Positions 49,806 to 59,677 of a stretch of DNA of 64,000 nt are shown here, piece after piece. Position 1 is the stretch's first letter; each line of letters opens with the position of its first letter. Below the pieces are notes generated by a model. It saw only the letters and a list, made by a program, of their open reading frames with translations, was not told where the DNA came from and did no database searches. The stretch is from Streptomyces sp. HUAS YS2 (GTDB lineage Bacteria > Actinomycetota > Actinomycetes > Streptomycetales > Streptomycetaceae). The position numbers were made by a program, and so were the translations under genes. The stretch is from assembly GCF_033343995.1 (NCBI RefSeq), contig NZ_CP137573.1:5179001-5243000 (forward strand). Reading direction: 5' to 3'.

Positions 49806-52570
49806 CGCGTGTCTCCTGCCCTGAGTTCCTTGATCGATCCGCTGCGCGCGGCCCACCACGCCTGGAGTCCCGCCGCCGCTCCCGTCAGCAGCACCACCCC
49901 GGCCGCGGGCAGCGCCAGCGACCACGCGTCGGCCCGCAGCGTCGCGTGGTCGAGGGTCGTCAGCCCGGGCGCGGCGGCCAGCGCGAGCCGCACCAGGTCC
50001 ACGCCGGGCGCGAGCAGCAGGATCGTCGCCCAGCCGACCAGCGTGCCGCCGGCCGCCGCGAGCACCGCCTGCGGCAGCGCCTCCAGGCCGAGCAGCCGGC
50101 GGCCCTGCCGGCGGTTCAGGCCCATCGTCCGCAGCCGGGCGAGCAGCGTGGCCCGCTCCGGCGAGGACTGCACCAGTGACAGCAGCACGGCCAGGCCGGC
50201 GTACCCGGCGCCCGCGCCGATCGCCGTCACGTACACCCGCTCCGCGCCCGTCTGCATCGGCGAGTCCACGTACGCGGTGCGCTGCTCCTGACGGAGCCGC
50301 ACCGTGAAGTCCTTCGCCCCTGCGGCCCGTACGGCACCCCGCAGGGCCGCGCCGTCGAGGCCGCCCGCCCGCGCGGAGACCAGCAGTGCCGTCGGCGCGG
50401 CGCGGTTCAGGTCGGCGCTGTTGACCAGCAGGAAGTCCGCGTCGGGCACGGCGGGGGTGTGCGTGCGCACCGCGACCACCTTCACCTTGAACTCGCCGGC
50501 GACCGACACGATCCCGAACGGGTCCGCGCCGAGCCGCTCCGCGACCGCGGGCGAGGCGATGACCGGCACCACCCGGTCGCGCCCGCCTTCGCGGGACCCG
50601 GTGGACCGCAGCAGGGACTCAGGGAACGCGCCGATGTCCGTCTCGCGGGCGAGCCGCGCGTACCGGCCGGGGTCGACGCCCACCAGCGTGACGTTCTTCG
50701 CCTCCACCGAGCCGGTCACCCGCGACGGCAGCGACACCCCGTACTCGATCTGCACCGGCACCGCGTCCCGCACCCCGGCCGAGCCGCGCACGGCCCGTTC
50801 GAGGCCCGCGGGCAGCGGGTTCCACTCGACCGGCGAGGCGATCCGCGCGTCCGCGCCGGTCGCGAGGACCGCGGCCCGGTCCCGGGCGTCCGCGACACCG
50901 GCGAGGACCGAACCGCCGAACGCCGTCGTCGTCAGCGCCACCAGCAGCGCGAGCAGCGGCAGCGCGCCGTTCGCGGATGAGCGTCCGGCGCGCGCCAGCG
51001 ACAGGTAGCCGACCGCGCCGCGCAGCCGCGCCGCCGGCCGGGCCGCCCATCGCAGCGGCAGCGGATAGAGCCGTACGAGGACCAGCGCGGCGATCAGCGC
51101 GACGAGCACCGGCGCCGCGCTGACCAGATGGTCCCCGGCGTCCCCGGTGCCGCGCCTGCGCAGGGCGACGACCGCCCCGACGGCGAGCACGAGCAGCGTC
51201 AGCTCGGCGACCGTCCGGCGGCGCGACGGCCGCGCGTCCACGAGGTCGTCGCGCGCGCCGTGCAACTGCGGCCTGCGGTGCAGGTACAGGGCGCGCAGTG
51301 GCAGCGCCACGACGGCGACGAGCGCGACGCCGCCGGCCGCGGCCAGCGCGGGCAGGAACCGGGCGGAGCCCGCCGCGCCGCTGTCGGAGCCGTCGACGGC
51401 GAGCACGGCGAGCAGCAGCCCGAGCGCCGCGGCCGGTACCGCCGTCACCGTCGTCTCGCCGAGCAGCCGCACGCCGATGCCGGAGAGCGAGCCGCCGCGC
51501 GAACGGAGCAGGGCGAGTTCGGCGTACCGGCGGGAGGCGAACAGGCCGCCGGTCATGGCGAGCACGACCGCCGCGACCGCGCCCATCCCGAACGCGGCGA
51601 CGGCGACGACGGGCGAGATCGCCGCGCGCATGCCGGAGAAGGTCTCGACGACGTCACCGAGGCCGGAGTTCACGGCCGTGGTGGCTCCGACCATGTGCCG
51701 CATCCGGACGAGGTCGGGGCCGCGGGTGAGGGAGTTGAGAGCGGCGGCGAGCTCGGGCACGTCCCGCCCGGTGAGGTGGCCGCTCGCGGGCGCGAGCCGC
51801 CAGTACACGTCGGAGCCGCCGGTGGTCCGCAGGATCGTGTCGGCCGCGTCCGGGGCGAGGAGCAGCGCGGCCTCCCAGTAGAACTCGGGCCCCTGGGCGT
51901 CCGGGACGGCCGCGTACACGGGAGTGCGCAGGGTTGGCTCGTACGACCAGTAGGCGCTGCGCGGGGCGCTGGGCTCGACGATCCCGGTGATCCGGATGCC
52001 GACCGGCTGGGCGTTCTTGCCCGGGACGTGGACGACGGCGCCCGGCTCGATGCGGAGGGCCTCGGCCGTCTCGACGGTGACGACGGCCTCCGGCTCGGCG
52101 CCCTTCGTCGCGAACCGGCCCGCGCGCAGGGTGCTGTGCCGCTCGATGCCGGACTGCGAGGACAGCGTCAGCTGCGGGCGTGTCTTGTACGGCTTCGGCA
52201 GCCACGTGTCCATGCCCTCGACGCGCTTCGTGGACCGCACGCCGTACGCGGAGTCGGCGGGCAGCGTCCTCAGGGAGGGCGGCAGTTGTTCCAGGATGTC
52301 GGCGTGGTCCTGGGCGAGCCGGTCCGGCAGGACCTCGTGCGGCCTGTACCGGTCGCCGGTGACGACCTCGACGACGCGGTCGGCCGGCTCCGCCGAGTCG
52401 ATCGCGTGCCGCAGCCCCGCGGTCTCGTACACGTCGACGGCGCGGGGCAGCGCGGCGGCCAGGAACGCGGTGACGAGCACGAGCAGCGCGACCGCGCACG
52501 CGGCCCCGGGCGCGGTCCGCAAGCGCGTCCGCACCCACGGAGCGACGGTGGCAACGGGCTTGTGGGCCAT
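49802..52570 (-). CDS. FtsX-like ABC permease
   Basis: A 922-residue membrane protein with the FtsX layout: helix 1 at 15-40 (ALLVLVTAFLAAALPRAV), a large extracytoplasmic domain, three-helix groups near 310-440 and a second extracellular domain, ending with FtsX helices (AGYAGLAVLLSLVQSS, LPQAVLAAAGGTLVGWATI, AAGVVLLTGAAAGL). The RARLRTMGLNRRQGRRLLGLEALP loop is the coupling segment. It pairs with the ATPase encoded next to it and with the second permease at 52619. Confidence 0.88.
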   Translation of the reverse strand: MAHKPVATVAPWVRTRLRTAPGAACAVALLVLVTAFLAAALPRAVDVYETAGLRHAIDSAEPADRVVEVVTGDRYRPHEVLPDRLAQDHADILEQLPPSLRTLPADSAYGVRSTKRVEGMDTWLPKPYKTRPQLTLSSQSGIERHSTLRAGRFATKGAEPEAVVTVETAEALRIEPGAVVHVPGKNAQPVGIRITGIVEPSAPRSAYWSYEPTLRTPVYAAVPDAQGPEFYWEAALLLAPDAADTILRTTGGSDVYWRLAPASGHLTGRDVPELAAALNSLTRGPDLVRMRHMVGATTAVNSGLGDVVETFSGMRAAISPVVAVAAFGMGAVAAVVLAMTGGLFASRRYAELALLRSRGGSLSGIGVRLLGETTVTAVPAAALGLLLAVLAVDGSDSGAAGSARFLPALAAAGGVALVAVVALPLRALYLHRRPQLHGARDDLVDARPSRRRTVAELTLLVLAVGAVVALRRRGTGDAGDHLVSAAPVLVALIAALVLVRLYPLPLRWAARPAARLRGAVGYLSLARAGRSSANGALPLLALLVALTTTAFGGSVLAGVADARDRAAVLATGADARIASPVEWNPLPAGLERAVRGSAGVRDAVPVQIEYGVSLPSRVTGSVEAKNVTLVGVDPGRYARLARETDIGAFPESLLRSTGSREGGRDRVVPVIASPAVAERLGADPFGIVSVAGEFKVKVVAVRTHTPAVPDADFLLVNSADLNRAAPTALLVSARAGGLDGAALRGAVRAAGAKDFTVRLRQEQRTAYVDSPMQTGAERVYVTAIGAGAGYAGLAVLLSLVQSSPERATLLARLRTMGLNRRQGRRLLGLEALPQAVLAAAGGTLVGWATILLLAPGVDLVRLALAAAPGLTTLDHATLRADAWSLALPAAGVVLLTGAAAGLQAWWAARSGSIKELRAGDTR

Positions 52571-52618
52571 GTCAGTTGCCTCCCAGGGGGCTGGCTACGG
52601 GTACGGGCGGGGCGGTCG

Positions 52619-55600
52619 TCATTCCGCCCCCTGGGTCCGCAGGGTCGTCGCCGGGTCCTCGCGGCGCAGCGCGATCACGGCGACGATGAGCAGCGGCACC
52701 GCCGCGACCGCGGCGATCAGCAGGGCGACCTGGGGGACGGGCAGTTCGACCAGGACCGAGGGGATCGGACGGGCGGCCTGCCCGGTCAGGACGACCAGCG
52801 GGACCACCGCCCGGGTCAGGACCGCGCCGAGCGCCAGGCCCACCAGCAGGCCGATGGCGATCAGCAGCCCCTGCTCGGCGGCGATCAGGCGGGCCAGCTG
52901 CCGGCGCGGCGCGCCCAGCGCGCGCAGCAGGCCGAACTCGCCGGCCCGTTCCCGCATCGACCCGGCCGTGCTCACCGCGAAGCCCACTGCGGCCAGCGCC
53001 GCCGCGACCGCCGCGACGGCCATCAGCGCGGACCGCGGGCCCGCACCGAGCGGGTCGCCGACGAGCTCCTCCGCCGTCTCGTCCCGTACCAGGACCTGCG
53101 CCGGGTCGGTGTCCGGCAGCGCCCGCAGGGCCGCCGCGACCGCGCCCGTGCGGCCCGGCTCGGTCGCCAGCCACCATTCGTTGGGCTGCAGGACCGGGCC
53201 GCCCGGGAGCCGGCCGAGCAGCCGGTTCGTGGCCCGCAGGTCGACCAGCAGCCCGCCGCCGTCCCCCTCCGGCGCCGCCCCCGCGGAGACCGGGGCCGCG
53301 CCCGCCCCCGTCGTCGGCAGCTGCCGGACGGACTCGACGATCCGGACCGGCACGGTCCGCCCGCCGACGGTGACGTCGACGGTGTCGCCGGGCTTCGCCG
53401 CGGCTGCGGCCAGGAAGGCGTCCGACGCCACCCCGTCCAGCCGGGTCACCGCGGTCGTCCCTACAGGGGTGAGCCGCAGGCTGAATCCCTGGCCCAGGCC
53501 GAGTGGGGAGGTTTCGTCGCCCGCGTCGAGTCCGTACGCGAGCGTCAGCGGTGCCGCGCCTGTACCAGTCGGCTTCGGCGACGAGGGCTCCGGCTCGGAG
53601 CGGTCGATGGTGTCCTGACGCAGATCGGTCTTCCAGCGCCCGAACGCGCCTGCCGTGTCCACCGGCTGCCCGGCGCCGCCCTTGCGGACGGCGGTCACCG
53701 AGCGGACGGACAGCTCCTCGGCGCCGCCCTCGCCGAACTCGGTCTGCCCGTCGACCTCCAGCGCCGTCAGCGTCAACGGCCCGGCGGGCGCCATGGGTTC
53801 GCCGCCCTGCGGGGCCTTCTCCGAGCGGAGGTCGGTGGTGAGCCGGTGGACCTTCCCGTCGCCCGGGAGATTGCCGAGGCTCTGCCGGTACGGGATGCCG
53901 AACCGGTCCTCCACGACGACGCTCACGTGCGGCGGGGACAGGTGGGTGGACGCCGACACGAGCCGCATGTCGAAGGCGAGGCCCTCGGTTCCGTCCGGGA
54001 GCCGCAGGCCGGGCGTCGCCGTCCCGCGCACGCCGGGCGTGAGCTTCTTCAGCACGTCGCGGACGGGCCGGTCCGCCTGGTCCCCGCGCATCAGCATCCC
54101 GTCCCCGGTGGCGGCGCTCGCCACGTCCAGGGCGAGCACGGTCGCGGTGCGGCCGTGGTCGAGGCCCATGTTGCCGCGGAGCGCCGGCGCGGCGACCCGC
54201 ACGCCCGGCAGCCCCGCGTACAGACCTGCCTGCCCGGGCTCCCCGCCCTTCGAGGTGAAGACCCGTACGGCCGACCCGGCGCGGAAGTCGGCCTGGTCGT
54301 CCTGAGAGCGGCCCCACGAGGCGCTCTGGCCGATCGCCAGCATGCCCATCGCCACCGCGAGCACGAGCAGCAGCACCGGGCCCGCGCCGCGCAGCGGGCG
54401 GCGGCTGACCTGCCAGCCCGCGAGCGCCGTGGGCAGCCCCCGGCCGCCGGCCGCGCGCCTCTCCGCGAGCCGGGCGGCGGGCGGCAGCAGCCGCAGCGTG
54501 AGCACCGTTCCGGCGAGCAGCGCCAGCGCGGGCGCGGCGACCAGCAGGGGATCGATGCCGAGCCGGCCCTCGCGGTCGCCGCTGAGCGCGCCGCCCGCGC
54601 CGGACGTGGTGGTCTGCCGGTCGAGCTGCCAGTACGCGACGGCCGCGATCACCAGCAGACCGATGTCGGCCCCGGCCCGCACCGACGCGGGCAGTGCCGC
54701 CGAACGGTTCTTCCGCAGTTGGATCGTTCCGTCGCCGCCGGCGAGTGCGGGCGCGACGACCGCGGCCGCGCAGCAGACCGCGGCCAGGGCGGCCACCAGC
54801 CACACCTCCCCGGCGGGCGCCGCGTCGAGACGCAGCCCGGCGTCGGCGAGCGTCGAACGCTCGGCGAGCAGCTCGGTGAGCGGGCCGGAGAGCAGAGGTG
54901 CGGCCAGGGCCGCCGGCAGGGCGAGGAACAGCGCTTCGACGGAGGCGAGCCACACGATCCGGCCGCGCGAACCGCCGCGCGCCCGCAGCAGTTCCGTCTC
55001 CCCGGACCGTTCGGTGCTGAGCAGCCGGGCGACCAGCAGCAGCGTGTACGCGGCGAGCAGCACCAGCTGCACGGCGACGATCAGCAGGGTGGACCGGGAC
55101 ACCAGCAGGGCCCGCTCGGTCTGCTGGAGCACGGTCGGCAGCGAGGTCTGCGCGGTCACCGTCCCGCCGCCGAACGGGGCGGCGTCGGCGGCGAGCGCCG
55201 CGGAACCGGAGGTGGCGGCGTCGCGCAGGGAGGCGATCCGGTCGGTCGTCACGCCCGTGAAGTCCGCGGTCGCGAGCCAGGCCGTCTCGCCCCGGGGGAG
55301 CCGGCCGGAGCCGAGCAGCGCAGGGTCGGCGAGCAGGGGCCCGTACGTGGTGAAGTCCAGGGTGCGCACGCCGCGGCCGGCGGCCTCGTCCAACTGCCAG
55401 TACATGTCGGCGAGATCGGCCGGCCGGTAGACGCCGGTGACCCGGGCCTTCAGCGAGCGCTTGTCGTCGAGCCGGTCGGTGAGGTCGAGCACGGCGCCGA
55501 GTTCGACGCGCAGCCGCTTGGCCACGGACTCGGGCACGGCGACCTCGACGGTCCCGGCGCCGGCGCCGGAGCTCTTGGGGAGCGCCCCGCGCACGAGGGT

Positions 55601-55990
55601 GATCCGTGAACGGTCGAGCGCGGCCAGATGCGTCAGATCGGGCTGGCCGCGGCGGGCGGCGGGGTCCTGGAGGGTGCGCGGCAGCGCGTACGGCCCTGAG
55701 CGCTCCAGCTTCCGTACGTCCACCGGGAGTCCGGCGAAGGTCTTCCGGGCCCCTTCGCGGGCCACAGCGTCCGCCTCGGCCCGCTTGTCGACGGGGACCT
55801 GCGCGGTGACGACGAGCGCCGCGCCCGCCGCGTCGCGGCCCTGGAGCGTGGAGCGCAGGGCGGCGTCGCCGACGGAGCCGGAGAAGCCGGCGAGGGCGGC
55901 GAGGACGGAGGTGGTCAGCAGGACCGCGAGGAGCGCGGCGGTCAGCAGCAGCCGGTGCGCCCTGACGCGCAGCAGTACGAACCCCGTCAC
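52619..55990 (-). CDS. FtsX-like ABC permease (large partner)
   Basis: A 1123-residue membrane protein of the same class. Helix 1 (LLLTAALLAVLLTTSVLAAL) follows an Arg-rich start; a long extracytoplasmic domain, several helices (STLLIVAVQLVLLAAYTLLLVA and on) and a C-terminal FtsX unit (MAVAAVAAALAAVGFAVSTA, GLLIAIGLLVGLALGAVLT) follow. The coupling motif ERAGEFGLLRALGAPRRQLARL is textbook FtsX. GTG 55990 follows AGGGGGATGG; the open frame upstream lacks support. It heads an operon with the smaller permease and the ATPase. Confidence 0.86.
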   Translation of the reverse strand: MTGFVLLRVRAHRLLLTAALLAVLLTTSVLAALAGFSGSVGDAALRSTLQGRDAAGAALVVTAQVPVDKRAEADAVAREGARKTFAGLPVDVRKLERSGPYALPRTLQDPAARRGQPDLTHLAALDRSRITLVRGALPKSSGAGAGTVEVAVPESVAKRLRVELGAVLDLTDRLDDKRSLKARVTGVYRPADLADMYWQLDEAAGRGVRTLDFTTYGPLLADPALLGSGRLPRGETAWLATADFTGVTTDRIASLRDAATSGSAALAADAAPFGGGTVTAQTSLPTVLQQTERALLVSRSTLLIVAVQLVLLAAYTLLLVARLLSTERSGETELLRARGGSRGRIVWLASVEALFLALPAALAAPLLSGPLTELLAERSTLADAGLRLDAAPAGEVWLVAALAAVCCAAAVVAPALAGGDGTIQLRKNRSAALPASVRAGADIGLLVIAAVAYWQLDRQTTTSGAGGALSGDREGRLGIDPLLVAAPALALLAGTVLTLRLLPPAARLAERRAAGGRGLPTALAGWQVSRRPLRGAGPVLLLVLAVAMGMLAIGQSASWGRSQDDQADFRAGSAVRVFTSKGGEPGQAGLYAGLPGVRVAAPALRGNMGLDHGRTATVLALDVASAATGDGMLMRGDQADRPVRDVLKKLTPGVRGTATPGLRLPDGTEGLAFDMRLVSASTHLSPPHVSVVVEDRFGIPYRQSLGNLPGDGKVHRLTTDLRSEKAPQGGEPMAPAGPLTLTALEVDGQTEFGEGGAEELSVRSVTAVRKGGAGQPVDTAGAFGRWKTDLRQDTIDRSEPEPSSPKPTGTGAAPLTLAYGLDAGDETSPLGLGQGFSLRLTPVGTTAVTRLDGVASDAFLAAAAAKPGDTVDVTVGGRTVPVRIVESVRQLPTTGAGAAPVSAGAAPEGDGGGLLVDLRATNRLLGRLPGGPVLQPNEWWLATEPGRTGAVAAALRALPDTDPAQVLVRDETAEELVGDPLGAGPRSALMAVAAVAAALAAVGFAVSTAGSMRERAGEFGLLRALGAPRRQLARLIAAEQGLLIAIGLLVGLALGAVLTRAVVPLVVLTGQAARPIPSVLVELPVPQVALLIAAVAAVPLLIVAVIALRREDPATTLRTQGAE

Positions 55991-56053
55991 CCATCCCCCT
56001 GAAGTCGTCCCCCGGTGACCCCGAAACGTCCACCGGATGCTTTCAGAGGGCAT

Positions 56054-56214
56054 CGGTTGTGGAAACCGCTTGCACCGCCGTGACGGTCGACCTTGACTCG
56101 ATCGTGACCGTTATCCGGCGCACCGTCACCGGATTCCGCCCGTCCGTGTGCGGAGCCGTACATTCAGTCAACGAAATCGGTCAACGGGCGTCCCGTCGCG
56201 CCGGGTTCGCCCGG
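56054..56214 (-). promoter_or_regulatory. Intergenic region with repeated TTGAC boxes ahead of the large permease
   Basis: Reading leftward, TTGAC occurs twice 13 bp apart at about 56170-56190, and an A/T-rich segment with GGATAACGGT follows. This 161-bp gap should hold the promoter of the permease-ATPase operon. No clear -10 stands out. Confidence 0.3.
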
Positions 56215-58398
56215 TCAGTCCCCGCGCGGCACCCAGCGGTGCGTGTACCGGGCCCCGAGCAGGCCGCCCGCGACCGTCGCCGCCGCGCAGGCGAGCACGG
56301 CGAGCGTGAGTCCGCCGCCGAGCAGGCCGGCCGGGGAGCCCCCGGAGGGCGCGAGGAAGGCGAGGTTGAACCCGGCGAGCAGCCCGGCGAAGAGCGTCGC
56401 CAGGGCCAGCGCGCAGACCGTCGGCACACCCATGCCCCACCAGGCGACCCGCAGATGGAAGGCGGCGCCGGAGGTGTAACCGGCCATCGTGCGCAGCTCG
56501 TCCGCCCGGTCGAGGAAGGCGTGCAGCAGGCTCGCCGAGCCGGTCACGACGAGCAGCGCGAGCCCGGCGCCCGCGACGAGCAGCACCCAGTCGGCGATCC
56601 GGGCCCGGGCGGCGGCGCCGATGACACGGTCCGCACCGGGCACGCCGACCTGGGGCTGCGGGAAGGCCCGGTACGCGGCCCTCTTGACCCGGTCGATGCC
56701 GCCGGCGGACTCGCCCGTGAGGACGATGAACGCGCTCCTGCCCTGCAGCAGTTCGTCCGGCCCGGTCGCGGCCCGGACGTTCACCGCGCCGAAGCTGCTC
56801 CAGCGCAGGGCCTCCGTGCGCGGGGTGCGGGCGGTGAACACCTGCTCCGCCGGGAGCGCCCGGTCGCGCGGGCAGCGGGTCATCGGCGAGAACGCCGCCA
56901 GGGCCCGGCAGTCGCCGACGAAGACCGGCGGACGGCCGTCGTCCGGGGCGAGGACCCGCAGTACCCGGTCGCCCGGCGCGAGGGCGTCCAGGAACCGGGC
57001 GGCCTGCCGCGGGTCGCGCGCGCCCTCCACCTGCGTCAGCCGGCCGTCGAGGCGGGTGGCGAGCGCGCGGGCGTGCTGCGCCTCCGTGGTCAGCTCCGTG
57101 ACCGCGATCTGTACCTGGGCCAGCAGCCCGAGGAGCACCGCGATCGCGGCGGTGGTCCGGGCGAGCACCCCGGGATGCGCCCCCGCCCAGCGGGCGCCGA
57201 CCAGCCGGGCGGGGTCGCCCTCGTTGCGCCGGATCAGCTTGCCGGAGACGTGCGCGGCCGCCCGGCCGAGGAGCGGCGGCAGGCCGCCCAGTGCCAGGAA
57301 GGTCCCGAGGATGAAGAGCCGCATCCCGGCCTCGCCGCCGAGCATCGCGCCCCAGAGCGCGAACAGCGTGCCGAGCCCGCAGAACCGTCCCGGCCAGGTC
57401 GCGAGCCGCTCCCGGACGGCCCGGGGGCGCGCGCCCGGCAGGGGGCCGACCCGCAGATGCAGCGCCGCGAAGGCCAGGCACAGCACGGCCCAGACGGCGA
57501 TCAGCGAGAGCGGGAACGCCCAGCGCAGGGCGGCGAGATCGCGGGCGGCGATCTCGTACCCCGTCACCGGCAGCGTGACTCCGGTGAGGACGGGGACGGT
57601 CAGCAGCGCACCGGCGGCGAGGACGCCCGCGGCCAGCGGCCGCAGGCACTCCCCGGCGGCGATCCGGGCGCGGACGGAGCGGCCCGCGCCCATCGCGTGC
57701 AGCACGGCGAGCCGGCGGTCCCTGCCGCGCGCGCCGAGCCGGGCGGCCACGACGAGCAGGACAACCACGGGCAGCCCGAGGAGCGGTGCCATGAGCCAGT
57801 ACAGGTCGGCCTCGGCGCGGTCGAAGCCGTCGCCCATGAAGAAGGCGCGATCGACGAACGGGGCGCCGAAGCCGGTGACCGGGAACGCCGAACCGGCGCC
57901 CGCGAACCCGGCGTCCGGGGGCGGCCGGCGGTAGACGAACAACTCGCCCGGATCCTTGAGCCCGCTCGGGGCGATGGTGCCGGCGAGCCGGCCGTACCGG
58001 GTGTCGGCGGCCGGCAGCGCGGCGCGCAGCGCGGGGGACACGAACGCCTCACCGGGGCCGGGCCACCGCGTCAGGCCGGGCGGCAGGGGGGCGCCGTCGG
58101 CGACCGGTTCGACCGTGACGACCGAGAACGCCCGGTCGCCCACGGTGTCCGCACCGTCCGCCCACCACAGGGCCGGAGCGGTGCCCTCCGCCGCGCGGAC
58201 CGGGAGCCGGGCCTCGGTACGGGCGTCCCGAGCCCCGTACACGGCGGCGTTGACCTGGATGCCCCAGATCAGCAGGCCGGCGGCGACCCCGGCGAGGAGC
58301 AGGCAGAGCGCCTGGACGGTGTGCCGGGGGTCCCGGCCGCGATCGGCGGCCCGGCGCCCGACGGCGAGCAGCTGCGCGGTGGCCCCGCGACGCCTCAC
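56215..58398 (-). CDS. FtsX-like ABC permease of the second exporter
   Basis: A 727-residue membrane protein starting at GTG 58398, overlapping the ATPase stop (GTGA). Helix 1 (LCLLLAGVAAGLLIWGIQVN) is followed by an extracytoplasmic domain of about 150 residues (VYGARDARTEARLPVRAAEG and on), then FtsX helices and a DRRLAVLHAMGAGRSVRARI coupling loop. A second domain precedes the last helices (WVLLVAGAGLALLVVTGSASL). It belongs with the ATPase at 58395 and the secreted small protein upstream. Confidence 0.87.
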   Translation of the reverse strand: MRRRGATAQLLAVGRRAADRGRDPRHTVQALCLLLAGVAAGLLIWGIQVNAAVYGARDARTEARLPVRAAEGTAPALWWADGADTVGDRAFSVVTVEPVADGAPLPPGLTRWPGPGEAFVSPALRAALPAADTRYGRLAGTIAPSGLKDPGELFVYRRPPPDAGFAGAGSAFPVTGFGAPFVDRAFFMGDGFDRAEADLYWLMAPLLGLPVVVLLVVAARLGARGRDRRLAVLHAMGAGRSVRARIAAGECLRPLAAGVLAAGALLTVPVLTGVTLPVTGYEIAARDLAALRWAFPLSLIAVWAVLCLAFAALHLRVGPLPGARPRAVRERLATWPGRFCGLGTLFALWGAMLGGEAGMRLFILGTFLALGGLPPLLGRAAAHVSGKLIRRNEGDPARLVGARWAGAHPGVLARTTAAIAVLLGLLAQVQIAVTELTTEAQHARALATRLDGRLTQVEGARDPRQAARFLDALAPGDRVLRVLAPDDGRPPVFVGDCRALAAFSPMTRCPRDRALPAEQVFTARTPRTEALRWSSFGAVNVRAATGPDELLQGRSAFIVLTGESAGGIDRVKRAAYRAFPQPQVGVPGADRVIGAAARARIADWVLLVAGAGLALLVVTGSASLLHAFLDRADELRTMAGYTSGAAFHLRVAWWGMGVPTVCALALATLFAGLLAGFNLAFLAPSGGSPAGLLGGGLTLAVLACAAATVAGGLLGARYTHRWVPRGD

Positions 58399-59147
58399 GC
58401 CTCGGCCTCCGCAGACGCCGGTTCGGACACCTCGGACCTCGCGGCGTCCGGCGCCTCCGCCTCCGCCCGCGCCTCCGTCAGCTCCTCCAGCCGGCCGTCC
58501 CGCAGGTGCAGCCGCCGGTCGGCGTGCACCGCCACCAGCGGGTTGTGGGTGACGGTGAGCACGGTCGTGCCGTACCGCTCCGGGAGCGAGAACAGCAGCT
58601 CGCAGACGTCGTCGGTGGCCTGCTCGTCGAGGGCGCCGGTCGGCTCGTCCGCGACGATCAGCGGCGGTCGGGTCGACAGGGCGCGGGCCACCGCGACCCG
58701 CTGCCGCTCGCCGCCGGAGAGGACGTCCGCGGGGGAGTCGGCGACCTTCCCCACCCCGAGCTCGTCGAGCAGCCGTCCTGCCGTCCCGTACGCCTGTGCC
58801 CGGCCGGTGCCGCCGATCAGCAGCGGCAGGGCCGCGTTCTCGATCGCGCTCAGCTCGGGGAGCAGCTCGCCGAACTGGTAGACGAAGCCGATCGTGCGCA
58901 GCCGCCACGCCGCGGCCTTCGCGGGCCGCAGCGTGGCGGTGTCCGTCCCGCACACCCGGACCGTCCCGGACCGCGGCGGCCGGAGCCCGGCGAGCACCGC
59001 GAGCAGCGTGGACTTGCCGCTGCCGCTGGGGCCGGTCACGGCGAGCGACTCGCCCGCGCGGGCCGTCAGGGCGACGTCGCGCAGGAGGGTGCGACCGCCG
59101 GCCTCGCAGGTGAGGCCGGAGACGTCCAGGGTGAGGGAGGCGGTCAT
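58395..59147 (-). CDS. ABC transporter ATPase of the second exporter
   Basis: A 250-residue MacB/LolD-type ATPase. Walker A GPSGSGKSTL near 39, Q-loop FVYQFGELLPELSAIEN near 88, signature LSGGERQRVAVARAL near 144, Walker B LIVADEPTGALDE and H-loop VLTVTHNP. A short Ala/Glu-rich tail (about 232-250) follows. ATG 59147 lies 2 bp after the small secreted protein gene. Confidence 0.92.
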   Translation of the reverse strand: MTASLTLDVSGLTCEAGGRTLLRDVALTARAGESLAVTGPSGSGKSTLLAVLAGLRPPRSGTVRVCGTDTATLRPAKAAAWRLRTIGFVYQFGELLPELSAIENAALPLLIGGTGRAQAYGTAGRLLDELGVGKVADSPADVLSGGERQRVAVARALSTRPPLIVADEPTGALDEQATDDVCELLFSLPERYGTTVLTVTHNPLVAVHADRRLHLRDGRLEELTEARAEAEAPDAARSEVSEPASAEAEA

Positions 59148-59149
59148 GG

Positions 59150-59494
59150 TCAGTAGTGCTCTTTCCAGCCGGAGCACGAGTCGGGCGCGAACGGATAGTT
59201 CTCGCAGGTGCGCAGCCTGTACACGGCGGAGCCGGCCGAACCGCCCGACCTGCAGTAGCCGCCGGTCTCCTCCACGCGGCCGGTGGCACCGGACAGGCGG
59301 GTGTAGTCGGAGTAGACGTTGAAGCCGTCGACTTCGCGGTCGCATACACGTACGTAGCTGTGATCGGTGCTGATGTAGCCGAAATCGCTGCCGTGGTAGA
59401 CGTAGTACGCGCTGCCCTGGGCCGTACCGCCGGCCAGCAGTGCGGTGACGGCGCCCGCTGCCAGAGCGCCCAGTCGCGTGGTTCTCCGTTGCAC
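59150..59494 (-). CDS. Small secreted four-cysteine protein upstream of an ABC exporter
   Basis: A 114-residue protein. GTG 59494 is the start because GGAGG lies 6 bases upstream; an in-frame ATG at 59521 has no such site. A signal peptide (RRTTRLGALAAGAVTALLAGG, then TAQGSA) leads to a mature Tyr/Ser/Gly-rich domain with four cysteines (YVRVCDRE, GGYCRSG, LRTCENY, DSCSGW), room for two disulfides. It resembles small secreted Streptomyces proteins of unknown role. It is 2 bp from the ABC ATPase gene, so it may be a substrate or sensor for that exporter. Confidence 0.75.
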   Translation of the reverse strand: MQRRTTRLGALAAGAVTALLAGGTAQGSAYYVYHGSDFGYISTDHSYVRVCDREVDGFNVYSDYTRLSGATGRVEETGGYCRSGGSAGSAVYRLRTCENYPFAPDSCSGWKEHY

Positions 59495-59677
59495 GTTGAA
59501 CCTCCACAAGAAGAAGGACATCCGCCGGGTGCGGATGTCCGTTCGATGTGTTGCGGCTGTGAAGTTAGCGGCGAATGTGTGAGCCGGGGTGGGAGTGACG
59601 GCGCATTGGCCGGAACGCGACGCCGGTTGACCGGAAGGTGGCCAACCGATCGCGGAACGTCACCGTCGTCCCGGGGG

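Noticed and set aside
52572..56033. Second long minus-strand frame overlapping the large permease
   Set aside because: It is offset by one base from the real permease frame and reads as Arg/Pro/Gly-rich sequence without membrane helices.
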